64,000 bases of DNA. It comes from Anaerostipes hadrus ATCC 29173 = JCM 17467 (GTDB lineage Bacteria > Bacillota > Clostridia > Lachnospirales > Lachnospiraceae). The DNA is taken from the NCBI RefSeq assembly GCF_030296915.1, contig NZ_AP028031.1, positions 511,001 through 575,000 on the forward strand, read 5' to 3'. Both the position numbers and the translations under genes were made by a program. The notes beneath the pieces are model-generated. The model had not been told where the DNA came from. It searched no databases and was given only the letters and a program-made list of their open reading frames with translations. This document shows, one piece after another, positions 53,883 through 63,373 of this stretch. The first letter of the stretch is position 1; the number at the start of each line of letters is the position of its first letter.

Positions 53883-54952
53883 TTACAAGTATTAATGAAA
53901 TTGTAATAGATGAAAATGATAATTTTACTGCGTTAGGAAAAGCGAGAGCAGATATACAAACAATTTTGGAAAATTCAAATTATAATGTATTGGATTTGAA
54001 TGTACATCGTTTGCAAAGTGAAAAAAATATTTTTAAAAAATTATTAAATCATTATAGCATGTCGAAAATATGGATAAAGAAATGTAGTGTTTTACCAAAA
54101 GAGAAATTTGCATTAGTACAATTTCCACCAATTGCCAATTATTTTTTTTTAAAACACACATTCAAAGTATTAAAAAGAAAAAATATAAAATTAGTGGCGG
54201 TTATTCATGATTTAGAAACTATGCGTTATGCATTAGTTGATGATATTCCTAAAAAAACAAAATTAATGTATCAAATGCAGGAGATACCAGCATTGAAACA
54301 ATTTGATCTCATTATTGTTCATAATAGTTCGATGAAATCTTTTCTTAAAAAGAAAGGGATTGATGAATCTAGAATGATTTCATTAGGAATTTTTGATTAT
54401 TTGATACCAGATTTTGATGAAAAGAAAACAATACCAATAAAAGAACGTAAAAATAGTGTTATTATTGCGGGAAATCTTTCAAGAGAAAAATCAGAGTATA
54501 TATATCATTTACCTAAAAATGTAGACTTTGACTTATATGGAATGCATTATGAAGATGAGGGGTTAGATAACATTTGTTATCACGGAGCGTTTCCAGCAAA
54601 TGAGTTACCTTTAAAATTAAATGGTAGGTTTGGTTTGGTATGGGATGGATATTCAGCAAATGGATGCCAAGGAACTTTTGGACAGTATTTGAAGTTAAAT
54701 AATCCACATAAAACATCCTTATATTTAGCATCAGGTATACCAGTGATTATATGGGAAAAAGCTGCTTTAGCACCATTTATAGTCGAAAATAATTTGGGGA
54801 TTGCAGTGAATGATTTGTCTGAAATTAAAGATAGATTGTTGGAAATTTCAGATATGCAATATAATACTATGGCACAAAATGTAAAAAAGATTTCTAACAA
54901 ACTTAGAAATGGTTATTATATAAAAGCGGCTTTAGAGAGTATCGATAGGTAA
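53879..54952 (+). CDS. GT-B glycosyltransferase, probable galactofuranosyltransferase
   Basis: A 357-residue protein. VAVIHDLETMRY (about residue 103) and VWDGYSANGCQGTFG with YLKLNNPHKTSLYLASG (about 258-285) match the beta-1,6-galactofuranosyltransferase type seen in lactobacilli and streptococci. The UDP-galactopyranose mutase gene nearby (57579) would supply UDP-Galf, supporting this. It overlaps the preceding GT2 by 4 bp. Confidence 0.75.
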   Translation: MITSINEIVIDENDNFTALGKARADIQTILENSNYNVLDLNVHRLQSEKNIFKKLLNHYSMSKIWIKKCSVLPKEKFALVQFPPIANYFFLKHTFKVLKRKNIKLVAVIHDLETMRYALVDDIPKKTKLMYQMQEIPALKQFDLIIVHNSSMKSFLKKKGIDESRMISLGIFDYLIPDFDEKKTIPIKERKNSVIIAGNLSREKSEYIYHLPKNVDFDLYGMHYEDEGLDNICYHGAFPANELPLKLNGRFGLVWDGYSANGCQGTFGQYLKLNNPHKTSLYLASGIPVIIWEKAALAPFIVENNLGIAVNDLSEIKDRLLEISDMQYNTMAQNVKKISNKLRNGYYIKAALESIDR

Positions 54953-54963
54953 AGTGAGGAAAA

Positions 54964-56115
54964 ATGAGAGTAAAGTATTCAGAAATTTTATTTTTTTTAG
55001 GCATGATAGCAATTATGTTTGGAAATTTATTTATGGTAACAGCATATCCTTTTGTTTATCCTGGAGTAGCTATAATTTTAAAACTGGTTCGATATTTAGG
55101 CTATATGATAATAATATTAAAAATATTATATGATTTATTTTATATAAAAGATTTAATAAAAATGTTAATATTCATTATATTTCTTGTATTAAGTGCAGTT
55201 ATATCAAAAGATAAAGAATTATTATTTATAGGATTAATGATTATTGGCTCAAGAGGAATTGAATTGGAAAAAATATTAAAATGTCTATGTATTTTACAAG
55301 TAATTGTTGTATTTTTTACTTTATTAGGATGTGGATTGCATGTTATTCCAGATGTTATCTTTGATTTGGATAACAGAATTCGACATACAGTTGGATTTTA
55401 TTATGTTTCGTATTTACCACATATATATACAATGCTTGTGATTGTATGGTTATACTTGAAAAGATATACTATAAAATTCTATGAATATATTTTGATTACT
55501 ATAGTGAATATTCTGGTATATAGAGTATCAGCTACGAGAGTAGATTTTGCTATAGTATTTTTAGCAATTTTACTTCATATTATAGTTTCTAATGGAATTG
55601 TTATAAGACAATTAAAAGCGGTTATTAAATTTATTTTGAAAAATAGTACGTTATTATGTGCCACTTGTATGTTAGTATTAACGATTATCTATAATCATTC
55701 TTTGAGTTTATTAGATAAAATTTTATCTAATCGATTACATTTAGGTCATCGAGCATTTGAAAAATATGGAATACACATGTTGGGACGGAAAATAGAATGG
55801 TTAGGATATAATTTTGAAAATGCGGGTAAATTGAAAGGTGATTATCAGATAGTAGATTCATCATATATTCATACAATAATTAATTATGGACTTATTATAT
55901 TTGTAATTTTTATTATTTTATTTACAATATTAGAGTATAAAACAGTAATTGAGGAAAATTATTTTTTAGCAGTTTCATTGATGCTTTGCTCGTGTGCATG
56001 GATGATAGATCCACTATGGTTAGATTTGGCATTTAATCCATTTATTTTTTGCATTTCAAATTGTTTTGAAAAGAACACTTCAGAATATTACAGAAAGAGT
56101 ATATGTGACATATGA
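54964..56115 (+). CDS. Wzy-like polysaccharide polymerase
   Basis: A 383-residue polytopic protein with about ten hydrophobic segments and a large central extracellular loop with RHTVGFYYVSYLPHIY. Low sequence conservation is normal for Wzy; position between glycosyltransferases and the flippase supports the call. The flippase ATG overlaps its stop by 4 bp. Extremely AT-rich. Confidence 0.72.
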   Translation: MRVKYSEILFFLGMIAIMFGNLFMVTAYPFVYPGVAIILKLVRYLGYMIIILKILYDLFYIKDLIKMLIFIIFLVLSAVISKDKELLFIGLMIIGSRGIELEKILKCLCILQVIVVFFTLLGCGLHVIPDVIFDLDNRIRHTVGFYYVSYLPHIYTMLVIVWLYLKRYTIKFYEYILITIVNILVYRVSATRVDFAIVFLAILLHIIVSNGIVIRQLKAVIKFILKNSTLLCATCMLVLTIIYNHSLSLLDKILSNRLHLGHRAFEKYGIHMLGRKIEWLGYNFENAGKLKGDYQIVDSSYIHTIINYGLIIFVIFIILFTILEYKTVIEENYFLAVSLMLCSCAWMIDPLWLDLAFNPFIFCISNCFEKNTSEYYRKSICDI

Positions 56116-57575
56116 AAATCAAATCAGTAAAATTCAATTTCATAATGAACTTCATATTAACTGCATCAAATTTTATTTTTCCGTTGATTACGTTTCCATA
56201 TGTATCCAGAATTTTAGGAGTTTCAGGAACAGGAAAAGTTTCTTTCGCAATATCTGTAGTAAGCTATTTTACAATGGTAGCAGCATTAGGAATTCCTACA
56301 TACGGAATTCGGACAACAGCGAAAGTAAGAGATGACCAGGAAAAGTTGAATAGAACAACACAGGAAATTTTAAGCATTCATTTGTTTATGATGTTACTAG
56401 TATCTATTGTATACATATTAGCAATTTTATTCGTTCCAAGATTTCAATCTGATCGAACTTTGTTTCTTGTGGTAGGAGTATCAATTTTACTAGATCCATT
56501 AGGGGTTAATTGGCTGTATCAAGGATTAGAGCAGTACGGTTACATAGCAAAACGTTCGATATTTTTAAAATTTGTAGGTGTTATTTTGATGTTCATGTTC
56601 ATACATAGTCCAGATGATTATGTATTTTATGGAGTAACTTCCATTTTGGCATCTGCAGGTTCTAATGTGTTGAATTTTATTAATCTTAGAAAATATGTAT
56701 CGTTAAAACCAGTTGGAAATTATGATATTAAACAGCATTTAAAGCCGATTTTAATATTATTTGCCCAGGTTGTTGCGGTAAATATTTATACCAATCTGGA
56801 TAATGTCATGCTTGGTTTTATGAAAACGGATGTAGATGTTGGATTGTATGCAGCAGCAGTAAAGGTAAAGACTATTTTAACAAGCTTGGTAACATCCCTA
56901 GGGGCGGTTTTATTGCCTAGACTATCATATTATATTATGGAAGGAAGAAAAGAAGAATTCCAGACATTGATAAGGAAAGCATATAATTTTGTTATTGTTA
57001 TTGCTTTGCCGTTAATGTTATTCACAATTTTTTATGCAAGAGATTGCTTAGTATTTCTTTCAGGAAAAGAGTTTATTGGAGCAACATTGGCGATGCAGAT
57101 TATTGCACCAACAATTGTTTTGATTGGATTATCAAATTTATTGGGAATTCAGGTATTAACACCATTGAATAAAGAAAAACAGTTGGTTTACTCTGTTGTT
57201 GCAGGCGCAGTGGCAGATTTGATTTTAAATATTATCTTTATTCCTAAGATGGGAGCAGCAGGAGCATCACTGGGTACGTTAGTTGCGGAATTTGTTGTGT
57301 TAATTGTACAGATTATGTATTTGAAAGATTTGTTTTTTAAGATAGCAAAACAGGTTCAATACTGGAAAGTGTTGGTAGCGTTGGTTTTGGCAAATATTAT
57401 ATCTATAAAGTGCAGTGGATTTGTTGATATGGTATTTTTAAAATTAGTAGTAGCAGGTATCAGCTTCTTTGGGATTTATGGCACAATTTTATTGCTGACG
57501 AAAGAGAAATTTGTACAAAATTATGTAGTTGATGGGATACTTAAGAAGAGTTTTCTCAAAAAGAAAGGAAAGTAA
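56112..57575 (+). CDS. Oligosaccharide repeat-unit flippase (Wzx, MATE-like)
   Basis: A 487-residue protein with about twelve to fourteen membrane helices. The N-terminus, FNFIMNFILTASNFIFPLITFPYVSRIL-like, with the GKVSFA segment, is typical of Wzx in the polysaccharide transporter family. It moves the lipid-linked repeat unit outward for polymerisation. Base composition begins to return towards the genome norm in the second half. Confidence 0.9.
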   Translation: MKIKSVKFNFIMNFILTASNFIFPLITFPYVSRILGVSGTGKVSFAISVVSYFTMVAALGIPTYGIRTTAKVRDDQEKLNRTTQEILSIHLFMMLLVSIVYILAILFVPRFQSDRTLFLVVGVSILLDPLGVNWLYQGLEQYGYIAKRSIFLKFVGVILMFMFIHSPDDYVFYGVTSILASAGSNVLNFINLRKYVSLKPVGNYDIKQHLKPILILFAQVVAVNIYTNLDNVMLGFMKTDVDVGLYAAAVKVKTILTSLVTSLGAVLLPRLSYYIMEGRKEEFQTLIRKAYNFVIVIALPLMLFTIFYARDCLVFLSGKEFIGATLAMQIIAPTIVLIGLSNLLGIQVLTPLNKEKQLVYSVVAGAVADLILNIIFIPKMGAAGASLGTLVAEFVVLIVQIMYLKDLFFKIAKQVQYWKVLVALVLANIISIKCSGFVDMVFLKLVVAGISFFGIYGTILLLTKEKFVQNYVVDGILKKSFLKKKGK

Positions 57576-57578
57576 CAA

Positions 57579-58697
57579 ATGAAACAATATGATTATTTGA
57601 TTGTAGGTTCTGGACTTTACGGAGCTGTTTTTGCACAGCAGGCAGCTACAAAAGGAAAGAAAGTATTAATAATTGATAAACGTCCGAATATTGCAGGGAA
57701 TGTATATACAGAGGATATTGAGAAGATTCATGTGCATAAATATGGAGCACATATCTTCCATACAAACAATAAAAAAGTATGGAATTATATCACAAAGTTT
57801 GCGAAATTTAATCGTTTTACAAATTCACCAGTTGCAAACTATAAGGGAGAATTATATTCTCTTCCGTTTAATATGTATACATTCAATAAGATGTGGGGAG
57901 TAATCACACCACAGGAAGCGGCAGATAAGATCAAACAGCAGAAAAAAGAAGCAGGGATCACAGAGCCAAAGAACTTAGAAGAACAGGCAATCAGTCTGGT
58001 CGGAACAGATATTTACGAAAAACTGATCAAAGGATATACAGAAAAACAATGGGGAAGACCATGTACAGAACTTCCTTCCTTTATTATCAAAAGACTTCCA
58101 GTACGTCTGACATTTGATAATAATTATTTCAATGCCTTATATCAGGGAATTCCGGTTGGCGGATATACAAAGATGGTAGCCAATATGTTAGGAGATGTAG
58201 AAGTACGTTTGAACACAGATTACTTTGAGAACAAAGAAGAACTGGATGCATTGGCAGAGAAAGTCATTTATACCGGACCAATCGATGCATATTTTGATTA
58301 TAAATTAGGAGCATTAGAATACCGATCCGTAAGATTTGAAACAGAAGTTTTAGACCAGCCAAACTTTCAGGGAAATGCAGCCGTAAACTACACAGATGTC
58401 GAAACACCATGGACGAGAATCATTGAGCATAAGTGGTTTGAATTTGGAAAAGATGAAGAAGGAAAGGATCTTCCAAAGACAGTGATCAGCCGAGAATATA
58501 GTTCAGAGTGGAAATTAGGAGATGAACCATATTATCCAGTCAATGATGAGAAAAATGGCAGATTATATGAAGAATACAAAAAACTGGCTGAGAAAGAAGA
58601 AAATATCATCTTTGGCGGAAGACTTGGTGAGTACAAATATTACGATATGGATGCGGTGATTGCAGCTTCACTTGATATGTGCGAAAAAGAATTATAG
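57579..58697 (+). CDS. glf: UDP-galactopyranose mutase
   Basis: A 372-residue flavoenzyme converting UDP-Galp to UDP-Galf. The FAD fold starts YLIVGSGLYGAVFAQ (residues 5-19), then RPNIAGNVY, the HKYGAHIFHT substrate segment, YTEKQWG and FGGRLGEYKYYDMD near the C-terminus. The 3' two thirds look like the core genome in codon choice, unlike the 5' part and the genes before it. Confidence 0.95.
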   Translation: MKQYDYLIVGSGLYGAVFAQQAATKGKKVLIIDKRPNIAGNVYTEDIEKIHVHKYGAHIFHTNNKKVWNYITKFAKFNRFTNSPVANYKGELYSLPFNMYTFNKMWGVITPQEAADKIKQQKKEAGITEPKNLEEQAISLVGTDIYEKLIKGYTEKQWGRPCTELPSFIIKRLPVRLTFDNNYFNALYQGIPVGGYTKMVANMLGDVEVRLNTDYFENKEELDALAEKVIYTGPIDAYFDYKLGALEYRSVRFETEVLDQPNFQGNAAVNYTDVETPWTRIIEHKWFEFGKDEEGKDLPKTVISREYSSEWKLGDEPYYPVNDEKNGRLYEEYKKLAEKEENIIFGGRLGEYKYYDMDAVIAASLDMCEKEL

Positions 58698-58734
58698 AGT
58701 TTAGGATTTGAGAAGATACAGGAAGGAGGATATG

Positions 58735-59652
58735 ATGGATACAACATTAATTATTATGGCAGCGGGGATTGGTTCCAGATTTGGAGAAGGGATTAAACAA
58801 TTGGCAAAGATGGGGCCAAATGGGGAAATTATTATGGATTACTCTATTTACGATGCAAAAGAAGCAGGGTTCAATAAAGTAGTTTTTATTATTCGTAAAG
58901 ATATTTTTGAAGAGTTTGAGGAAGTTATCGGAAGCAGAATAAAAAAACAAATTGACGTTGAATATGTATTTCAGGAACTTAATGATCTTCCAGAAGGATT
59001 TAAATTACCAGAAGGAAGAACAAAGCCATGGGGAACAGGACAGGCAGTACTATGTTGTAAGGATGTTGTGAAAGAACCATTTGTAATTATTAATGCAGAT
59101 GATTATTATGGCAAAGAAGCATTTGTGAAACTGCATGATTTCTTAGTAAACGGAGAAGATTTAGGTAGAGAGTTTACAATGGGTATGGGTGGATTTATCT
59201 TAAAGAATACATTAAGTGATAATGGTACCGTGACTAGAGGTGTGAGTGTGGTTGACGAGAATGGTTTACTAAGTCAAGTACATGAAACAACAGGAATAGA
59301 AATGGGAGAAGACGGAGAAATCAAATGCGACGATCCTAAAGTACAAGAATGGATTAGTCCGGAAGATAAAGTATCTATGAACATGTGGGCAGGATATCCA
59401 GAATTTATAGATTATTTAGCAGAAGATTTTAAAGATTTCCTTGCCAATGTGAAAGAAGGAGATTTAAAGAGTGAATATTTGTTGCCGAATATTGTGGACA
59501 AACTGTTAAAAGAGAAAAGAGCCAATGTTAAAGTATTAGAGACACAGGATCGTTGGTTTGGAGTTACGTATAAAGAAGATAAAGAAATTGTTCAAAAGGC
59601 TTTCGCAGAGTTGATTCAGAATGGTGTTTATGCGGAGAGGCTTTGGAAGTGA
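58735..59652 (+). CDS. Sugar nucleotidyltransferase family protein
   Basis: A 305-residue nucleotidyltransferase: LIIMAAGIGSRFGEGIKQLAKMG (N-terminal signature; here the usual GTRL is GSRF), and FVIINADDYYGKEAF (about 117) with metal Asp residues. ATG 58735 is 5 nt after AAGGAGG. The sugar is unknown; it would supply an activated sugar for the cluster. Last gene before the IS21 element. Confidence 0.82.
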   Translation: MDTTLIIMAAGIGSRFGEGIKQLAKMGPNGEIIMDYSIYDAKEAGFNKVVFIIRKDIFEEFEEVIGSRIKKQIDVEYVFQELNDLPEGFKLPEGRTKPWGTGQAVLCCKDVVKEPFVIINADDYYGKEAFVKLHDFLVNGEDLGREFTMGMGGFILKNTLSDNGTVTRGVSVVDENGLLSQVHETTGIEMGEDGEIKCDDPKVQEWISPEDKVSMNMWAGYPEFIDYLAEDFKDFLANVKEGDLKSEYLLPNIVDKLLKEKRANVKVLETQDRWFGVTYKEDKEIVQKAFAELIQNGVYAERLWK

Positions 59653-59663
59653 TGAAATTATTG

Positions 59664-59694
59664 AGGATCTAAATGATTGATGTTGTTTAGATCC
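59664..59694 (+). terminator. Terminator at the end of the exopolysaccharide cluster
   Basis: GGATCTAAA pairs with TTTAGATCC around a 12-nt loop; the tail TTAATTTATAAT is AT-rich. Confidence 0.65.
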
Positions 59695-59856
59695 TTAATT
59701 TATAATAAAAACTAGCAATATGAAAGTTTGGTAAATATATAATCATGTATTATAATACAAATAACAGTATCCCTTAATAGTCGATAATTTTTTGTGTCAT
59801 TATTCATCATAAAAATTGTTTATTGCTTCACTTATTGTATTTTGTGAATAATCTTG
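59695..59856. other. Gene-free AT-rich stretch before the IS21 element
   Basis: Together with the left end of the insertion sequence this makes about 350 bp without a gene. I see no promoter pair, tRNA or plausible small frame in it. Confidence 0.5.
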
Positions 59857-59863
59857 GACTGAT

Positions 59864-59936
59864 TGAGCCATCTGTCCGACATGGTTGAGCCACCATTCCA
59901 TTTTAGGCTGAGCCACTGTTCCGGATTCATTGAGCC
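59864..59936 (+). repeat. Left-end multiple terminal repeats of the IS21 element
   Basis: TGAGCC occurs at 59864, 59886, 59909 and 59931, spaced 22, 23 and 22 bp. Each is followed by a variable CA and a TCC. Such arrays are the transposase binding sites of IS21. Confidence 0.85.
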
Positions 59937-60002
59937 GATTCCTTTATAATAGTTTTATACACTTTTATTAGGTGTAAATCTATTATGAAGGAGGTCCTAA
60001 CG

Positions 60003-61538
60003 ATGACCAAATATCGTGAGATTCTCAGACTTTCCAGTCTGGGATTTAGTAATCGGAACATTGCTTTAAGTGTTCCATGTTCTCGAAATACTGTTTCAAA
60101 AGTTTTAAAACGTGCTAAGGAGTTAAATCTTTCCTGGCCATTATCAGATGATCAGACAGATGCAGTATTAGAGCAGTTGTTATATCCAAAACTACACAAC
60201 AGATCAAACCGTCGGATGCCTGATTATGATTACATCCGAAAAGAACTACTCCGCAATGGTGTCAGTAAAAAACTTCTCTGGACAGAATATATTGAAGATT
60301 GCCGTGCAAATGGAGATGAACCATTGATGTATTCTCAATTCTGTTATCACATTCAACAGGATGAGCAGAAACATCGTGCTACCATGCATATCAAACGTAA
60401 ACCTGCAGAGCAGATCGAAGTTGACTGGGCTGGTGATCCTGCAATGATCATCGATCCAGATACAGGAGAGATCATCAAGGCACATATCTTTGTTGGTGTG
60501 ATGACATACAGTCAGTATACTTACGTTGAAGCTTTTTTGGATATGAAACAACGATCATGGATCAAGGCTCATATTCATATGTATGAATATTTTGGCGGTG
60601 TTGCAAAGATCCTCGTGCCAGATAATTGTAAAACAGCAGTTATCCATAACGGAAAACGGAAAGATCAACAGATCAATCAAATCTATCAGGAACTAGCTGA
60701 ACATTACGGAACTGCGATCATACCTGCTCGTGTCAGAAGTCCTAAAGATAAACCGAATGCAGAGGGAACCGTTGGAAATATATCTACGTGGATCACAGCA
60801 GCACTTCGCAATGAACAGTTCTTTTCACTTGCGGAATTAAATCGGGCTATCAGAAAAAAACTTTTGACTTTTAACCAAAAACTCTTTCAAAAAAAGGAAG
60901 GTAGCCGGTTGGAGCTATTCCTTGAAAATGAAAAGCCTTTGCTATCCCCATTACCTGCTACCCGTTTTGAACTAAGCGACTGGAAAACCGCCACAGTTCA
61001 GTTCAATTATCACATATCTGTGGATAAAATGCTATATTCAGTTCCTTATGAATACATCAAAAAGAAAGTTGATGTAAAAATAACAGATAATACAGTTGAG
61101 ATCTTTTATAATCACAATCGTATTGCTTCTCATCGTCGACTAAAAGGACGTCCGGGTCAATACAGTACTGTTACAGCACATATGCCAGAGGATCATCAGA
61201 AATATCTTGAATGGAATGGTGATCGTTTCCGTAAATGGGCTGAACAGATTGGAATAAATACATATCATGCAGTCAATGCAATCTTAACCTCCAAACGTGT
61301 GGAGCAGCAAACCTACCGAAGTTGTATGGGATTACTGAAGCTTGCTGAAAAGTACTCTGATACTTTATTGGAAGCTGCTTGTAAAAAAGCCTTATCCTAT
61401 ACTTCGTCACCGAGTTATAAGAGCATTAAAAACATTCTTGTGACCAGTTCAAAAAAACTGAAATCGGAAGCTGATCATACAGAATCCACACACAAAGCAC
61501 ACGGCATCACAAGAGGTGCTGATTATTATCGGAGGTAA
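60003..61538 (+). CDS. istA: IS21 transposase IstA
   Basis: A 511-residue DDE transposase: N-terminal helix-turn-helix (about 10-45), then an rve/DDE core with Asp in EVDWAGDP (about 140), Asp in VPDNCK (about 206) and Glu in NAEGTVGN (about 252). A C-terminal Mu-type domain follows. The start is ATG 60003, with AAGGAGG 8 nt upstream; the frame also opens at 59985. istB starts 6 bp after its stop. Confidence 0.93.
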   Translation: MTKYREILRLSSLGFSNRNIALSVPCSRNTVSKVLKRAKELNLSWPLSDDQTDAVLEQLLYPKLHNRSNRRMPDYDYIRKELLRNGVSKKLLWTEYIEDCRANGDEPLMYSQFCYHIQQDEQKHRATMHIKRKPAEQIEVDWAGDPAMIIDPDTGEIIKAHIFVGVMTYSQYTYVEAFLDMKQRSWIKAHIHMYEYFGGVAKILVPDNCKTAVIHNGKRKDQQINQIYQELAEHYGTAIIPARVRSPKDKPNAEGTVGNISTWITAALRNEQFFSLAELNRAIRKKLLTFNQKLFQKKEGSRLELFLENEKPLLSPLPATRFELSDWKTATVQFNYHISVDKMLYSVPYEYIKKKVDVKITDNTVEIFYNHNRIASHRRLKGRPGQYSTVTAHMPEDHQKYLEWNGDRFRKWAEQIGINTYHAVNAILTSKRVEQQTYRSCMGLLKLAEKYSDTLLEAACKKALSYTSSPSYKSIKNILVTSSKKLKSEADHTESTHKAHGITRGADYYRR

Positions 61539-61544
61539 ATAACT

Positions 61545-62321
61545 ATGACAAATCAAAGCACAATTGATAAATTAATTGAAATGCGACTTAGCTGCATGGC
61601 AGATTCATTTCGTAATCAGTTGAATGATCCTGAATTTAACGAAGTTCCTTTTGAAGACCGGTTCGGTATGATTGTAGATATCGAATATAATAACCGAAAA
61701 AGTAATCGATTAAAGAGACTGATCAAAAAAGCTGAGTTTGATCAGCCAGATGCAAGTATCATGGATGTCGATTATACATCCGGACGTAAACTGAACAAGG
61801 AATTGATCACTCGTCTTGCTACATGTGAATATATATCTGAACATAGAAATATCTTTATCACAGGTGCAACTGGTTGCGGAAAAACGTACATGGCATGTGC
61901 CTTTGGTATGGAAGCATGTAAACAATATTTTAATACCAAGTATGTTCGGTTACCTGATCTTTTGATTGATCTTGAGCTGGCTCGTGACAATGGCAATTAC
62001 AAAAAGATCATGGCTAAATATGCAAATCCAGTTCTTCTTATTTTAGATGAATGGCTTTTATTAAAGCCAACTGAATCAGAACAAAGAGATATTTTTGAAC
62101 TTTTACACAGAAGACGTAAAAAATCATCTACCATCTTTTGTTCTCAGTATGAATTTGAAGAATGGTATGATCAACTTGGAGGTTCAGACAGTCCATTGGC
62201 AGATGCTATATTAGATCGTATTGCATATGACAGTTATCGGATCAATATCAGAGGTATTGATATTGAACATGATATTTCTATGCGCGAAGTTTACGGATTA
62301 GATAAATCATTACGCGAGTAA
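61545..62321 (+). CDS. istB: IS21 helper ATPase IstB
   Basis: A 258-residue AAA+ ATPase: Walker A GATGCGKT (about residue 106), Walker B LLILDEW (about 165) and the sensor segment SSTIFCSQYE. It prepares target DNA and stimulates IstA. It has a GGAGG site overlapping the end of istA. Confidence 0.93.
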   Translation: MTNQSTIDKLIEMRLSCMADSFRNQLNDPEFNEVPFEDRFGMIVDIEYNNRKSNRLKRLIKKAEFDQPDASIMDVDYTSGRKLNKELITRLATCEYISEHRNIFITGATGCGKTYMACAFGMEACKQYFNTKYVRLPDLLIDLELARDNGNYKKIMAKYANPVLLILDEWLLLKPTESEQRDIFELLHRRRKKSSTIFCSQYEFEEWYDQLGGSDSPLADAILDRIAYDSYRINIRGIDIEHDISMREVYGLDKSLRE

Positions 62322-62332
62322 ACTCGCAGATA

Positions 62333-62827
62333 TTATAGTGGCTCACTCCGCCTGGACAGATGGCTCAGTCTAAACTGGACAGGCGGCTCTGCCGCATAAG
62401 AATATTCATTTTGAACTTGATTAACAATATTTTTGTTGTAAATACCTTTATGATTACATATAATACACTTGTAATAACCAGTGTTTTCTCTATCGTTTAT
62501 GGGAACTATTTTATGATGTGTTATCCAGCAAACAGGACATAGCCTTTGATGTTTTGATTTCCAATAATAGAAGTCGCCATTATTGTCTTTAACAATATCA
62601 TCGGAAATTAGTTTTTCCAAAGTTTCACAACGCTCTTTATATTCATTACATTTTATTTGTAATTTTTCGATTTTTTCTTCTAAGGATTTTTGTGTTGATG
62701 TTAATTTTTTCTTATTAACAATATGGTTAAAAAATCCACTTACTATACATCCAAATAATGTAAATGTTGCACACAATGCAGAAATACTATCTGGATAATT
62801 TTTAAAAACTTCAATTATTATTTTCAT
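62333..62827 (-). CDS. Zinc-ribbon membrane protein with C-terminus replaced by IS21 sequence
   Basis: A 164-residue protein not recognised by family. The start at 62827 is placed 12 nt after AAAGGA; ATGs at 62839 and 62872 are alternatives. One membrane helix (about 13-35), a coiled coil (about 38-80), then a zinc ribbon with CPVC and CIIC pairs. The last 20 or so residues (AAEPPVQF onward) are encoded by the right end of the IS21 element, which also gives the stop. The native 3' end is lost. Confidence 0.65.
   Translation of the reverse strand: MKIIIEVFKNYPDSISALCATFTLFGCIVSGFFNHIVNKKKLTSTQKSLEEKIEKLQIKCNEYKERCETLEKLISDDIVKDNNGDFYYWKSKHQRLCPVCWITHHKIVPINDRENTGYYKCIICNHKGIYNKNIVNQVQNEYSYAAEPPVQFRLSHLSRRSEPL
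62340..62390 (-). repeat. Right-end multiple terminal repeats of the IS21 element
   Basis: On the minus strand GAGCC units start at three places (plus coordinates 62340, 62362 and 62385 for GGCTC), spaced 22 and 23 bp, mirroring the left end (GAGCCATCTGTCC is shared). Confidence 0.85.
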
Positions 62828-63011
62828 TTTTATATCCATTCCTTTCGCGCTGCTCAAGGCACAAAACGTCATGAAAAAACGTTGGCTTATTGCAGCTTTC
62901 TTTTTATAATTGTTTCCATAGGGATATTCAGTAGTAAACGCGCAATAGCACGTACCTTTTTTTATTAAAATTACTCTGCTATCATTATCCTATACAAAAT
63001 ATAAAAAGTCA

Positions 63012-63035
63012 AAAAAGTTAAGTACTTAACTTTTT
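63012..63035. repeat. 24-bp perfect palindrome
   Basis: AAAAAGTTAAGT followed by its exact reverse complement, 24 bp upstream of the IS66 orfA frame. Could be an operator or a short terminator hairpin with A/T flanks. Confidence 0.6.
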
Positions 63036-63058
63036 GTACTTGGATAGGAGATGATCAC

Positions 63059-63373
63059 ATAAAAACTCAACCAAGTTTAGTTGCTTCACAAGTCCGACTT
63101 CAGCAATGGGCCAGACAGATCCATGAATGCAAATCACGTCCGGCAGGCATGAAGGTTGAAACATGGTGCAGCCAAAATGGAATCACAAAGGCTAACTACT
63201 ATTACAGACTCCGCCGTGTCCGTGAAGCTTATATTGAAACAACTCAGAGTTCTGAAACTATTTTTGTGGAACTTCCTGTTATGTCTGAATCAGAAAAATC
63301 TGAAAAACAGGAGTCAAAAAACCTGCCTGTGGCACGGATCCATACTGATGACAATCTGTCAATTAGTAATTAA
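63059..63373 (+). pseudogene. IS66-family accessory protein TnpA, no ATG start, isolated
   Basis: A 104-codon frame beginning KTQPSLVASQVRLQQWARQI, then WCSQNGITKANYYYRLRRVRE, the IS66 TnpA (OrfA) pattern. In such proteins a Met precedes KTQ; here the codon is ATA at 63059. AGGAG lies 8 nt upstream, the right place for initiation. The first in-frame ATG is at 63149, inside the helix-turn-helix. tnpB and tnpC are absent downstream. So it is a remnant, with either a lost start or an ATA start. Confidence 0.75.

Larger units (their letters stand above)
59857..62397 (+). mobile_element. IS21-family insertion sequence
   Basis: About 2.5 kb with istA and istB and IS21-type multiple terminal repeats at both ends. 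The ends are placed by the repeats, so they are approximate by several bases. No target duplication could be fixed by eye. Both genes are intact, so the element may be active. Confidence 0.85.

Noticed and set aside
59864..59936. Possible CRISPR-like array from evenly spaced TGAGCC units
   Set aside because: The units are short, spaced 22-23 bp, and mirrored at the other end of the istAB element; they are IS21 terminal repeats.
62871..62909. Tiny frame MKKRWLIAAFFL then stop
   Set aside because: Only 12 codons, no ribosome site, and it overlaps the promoter side of the minus-strand gene. A frameshifted longer membrane peptide is possible but not supported.
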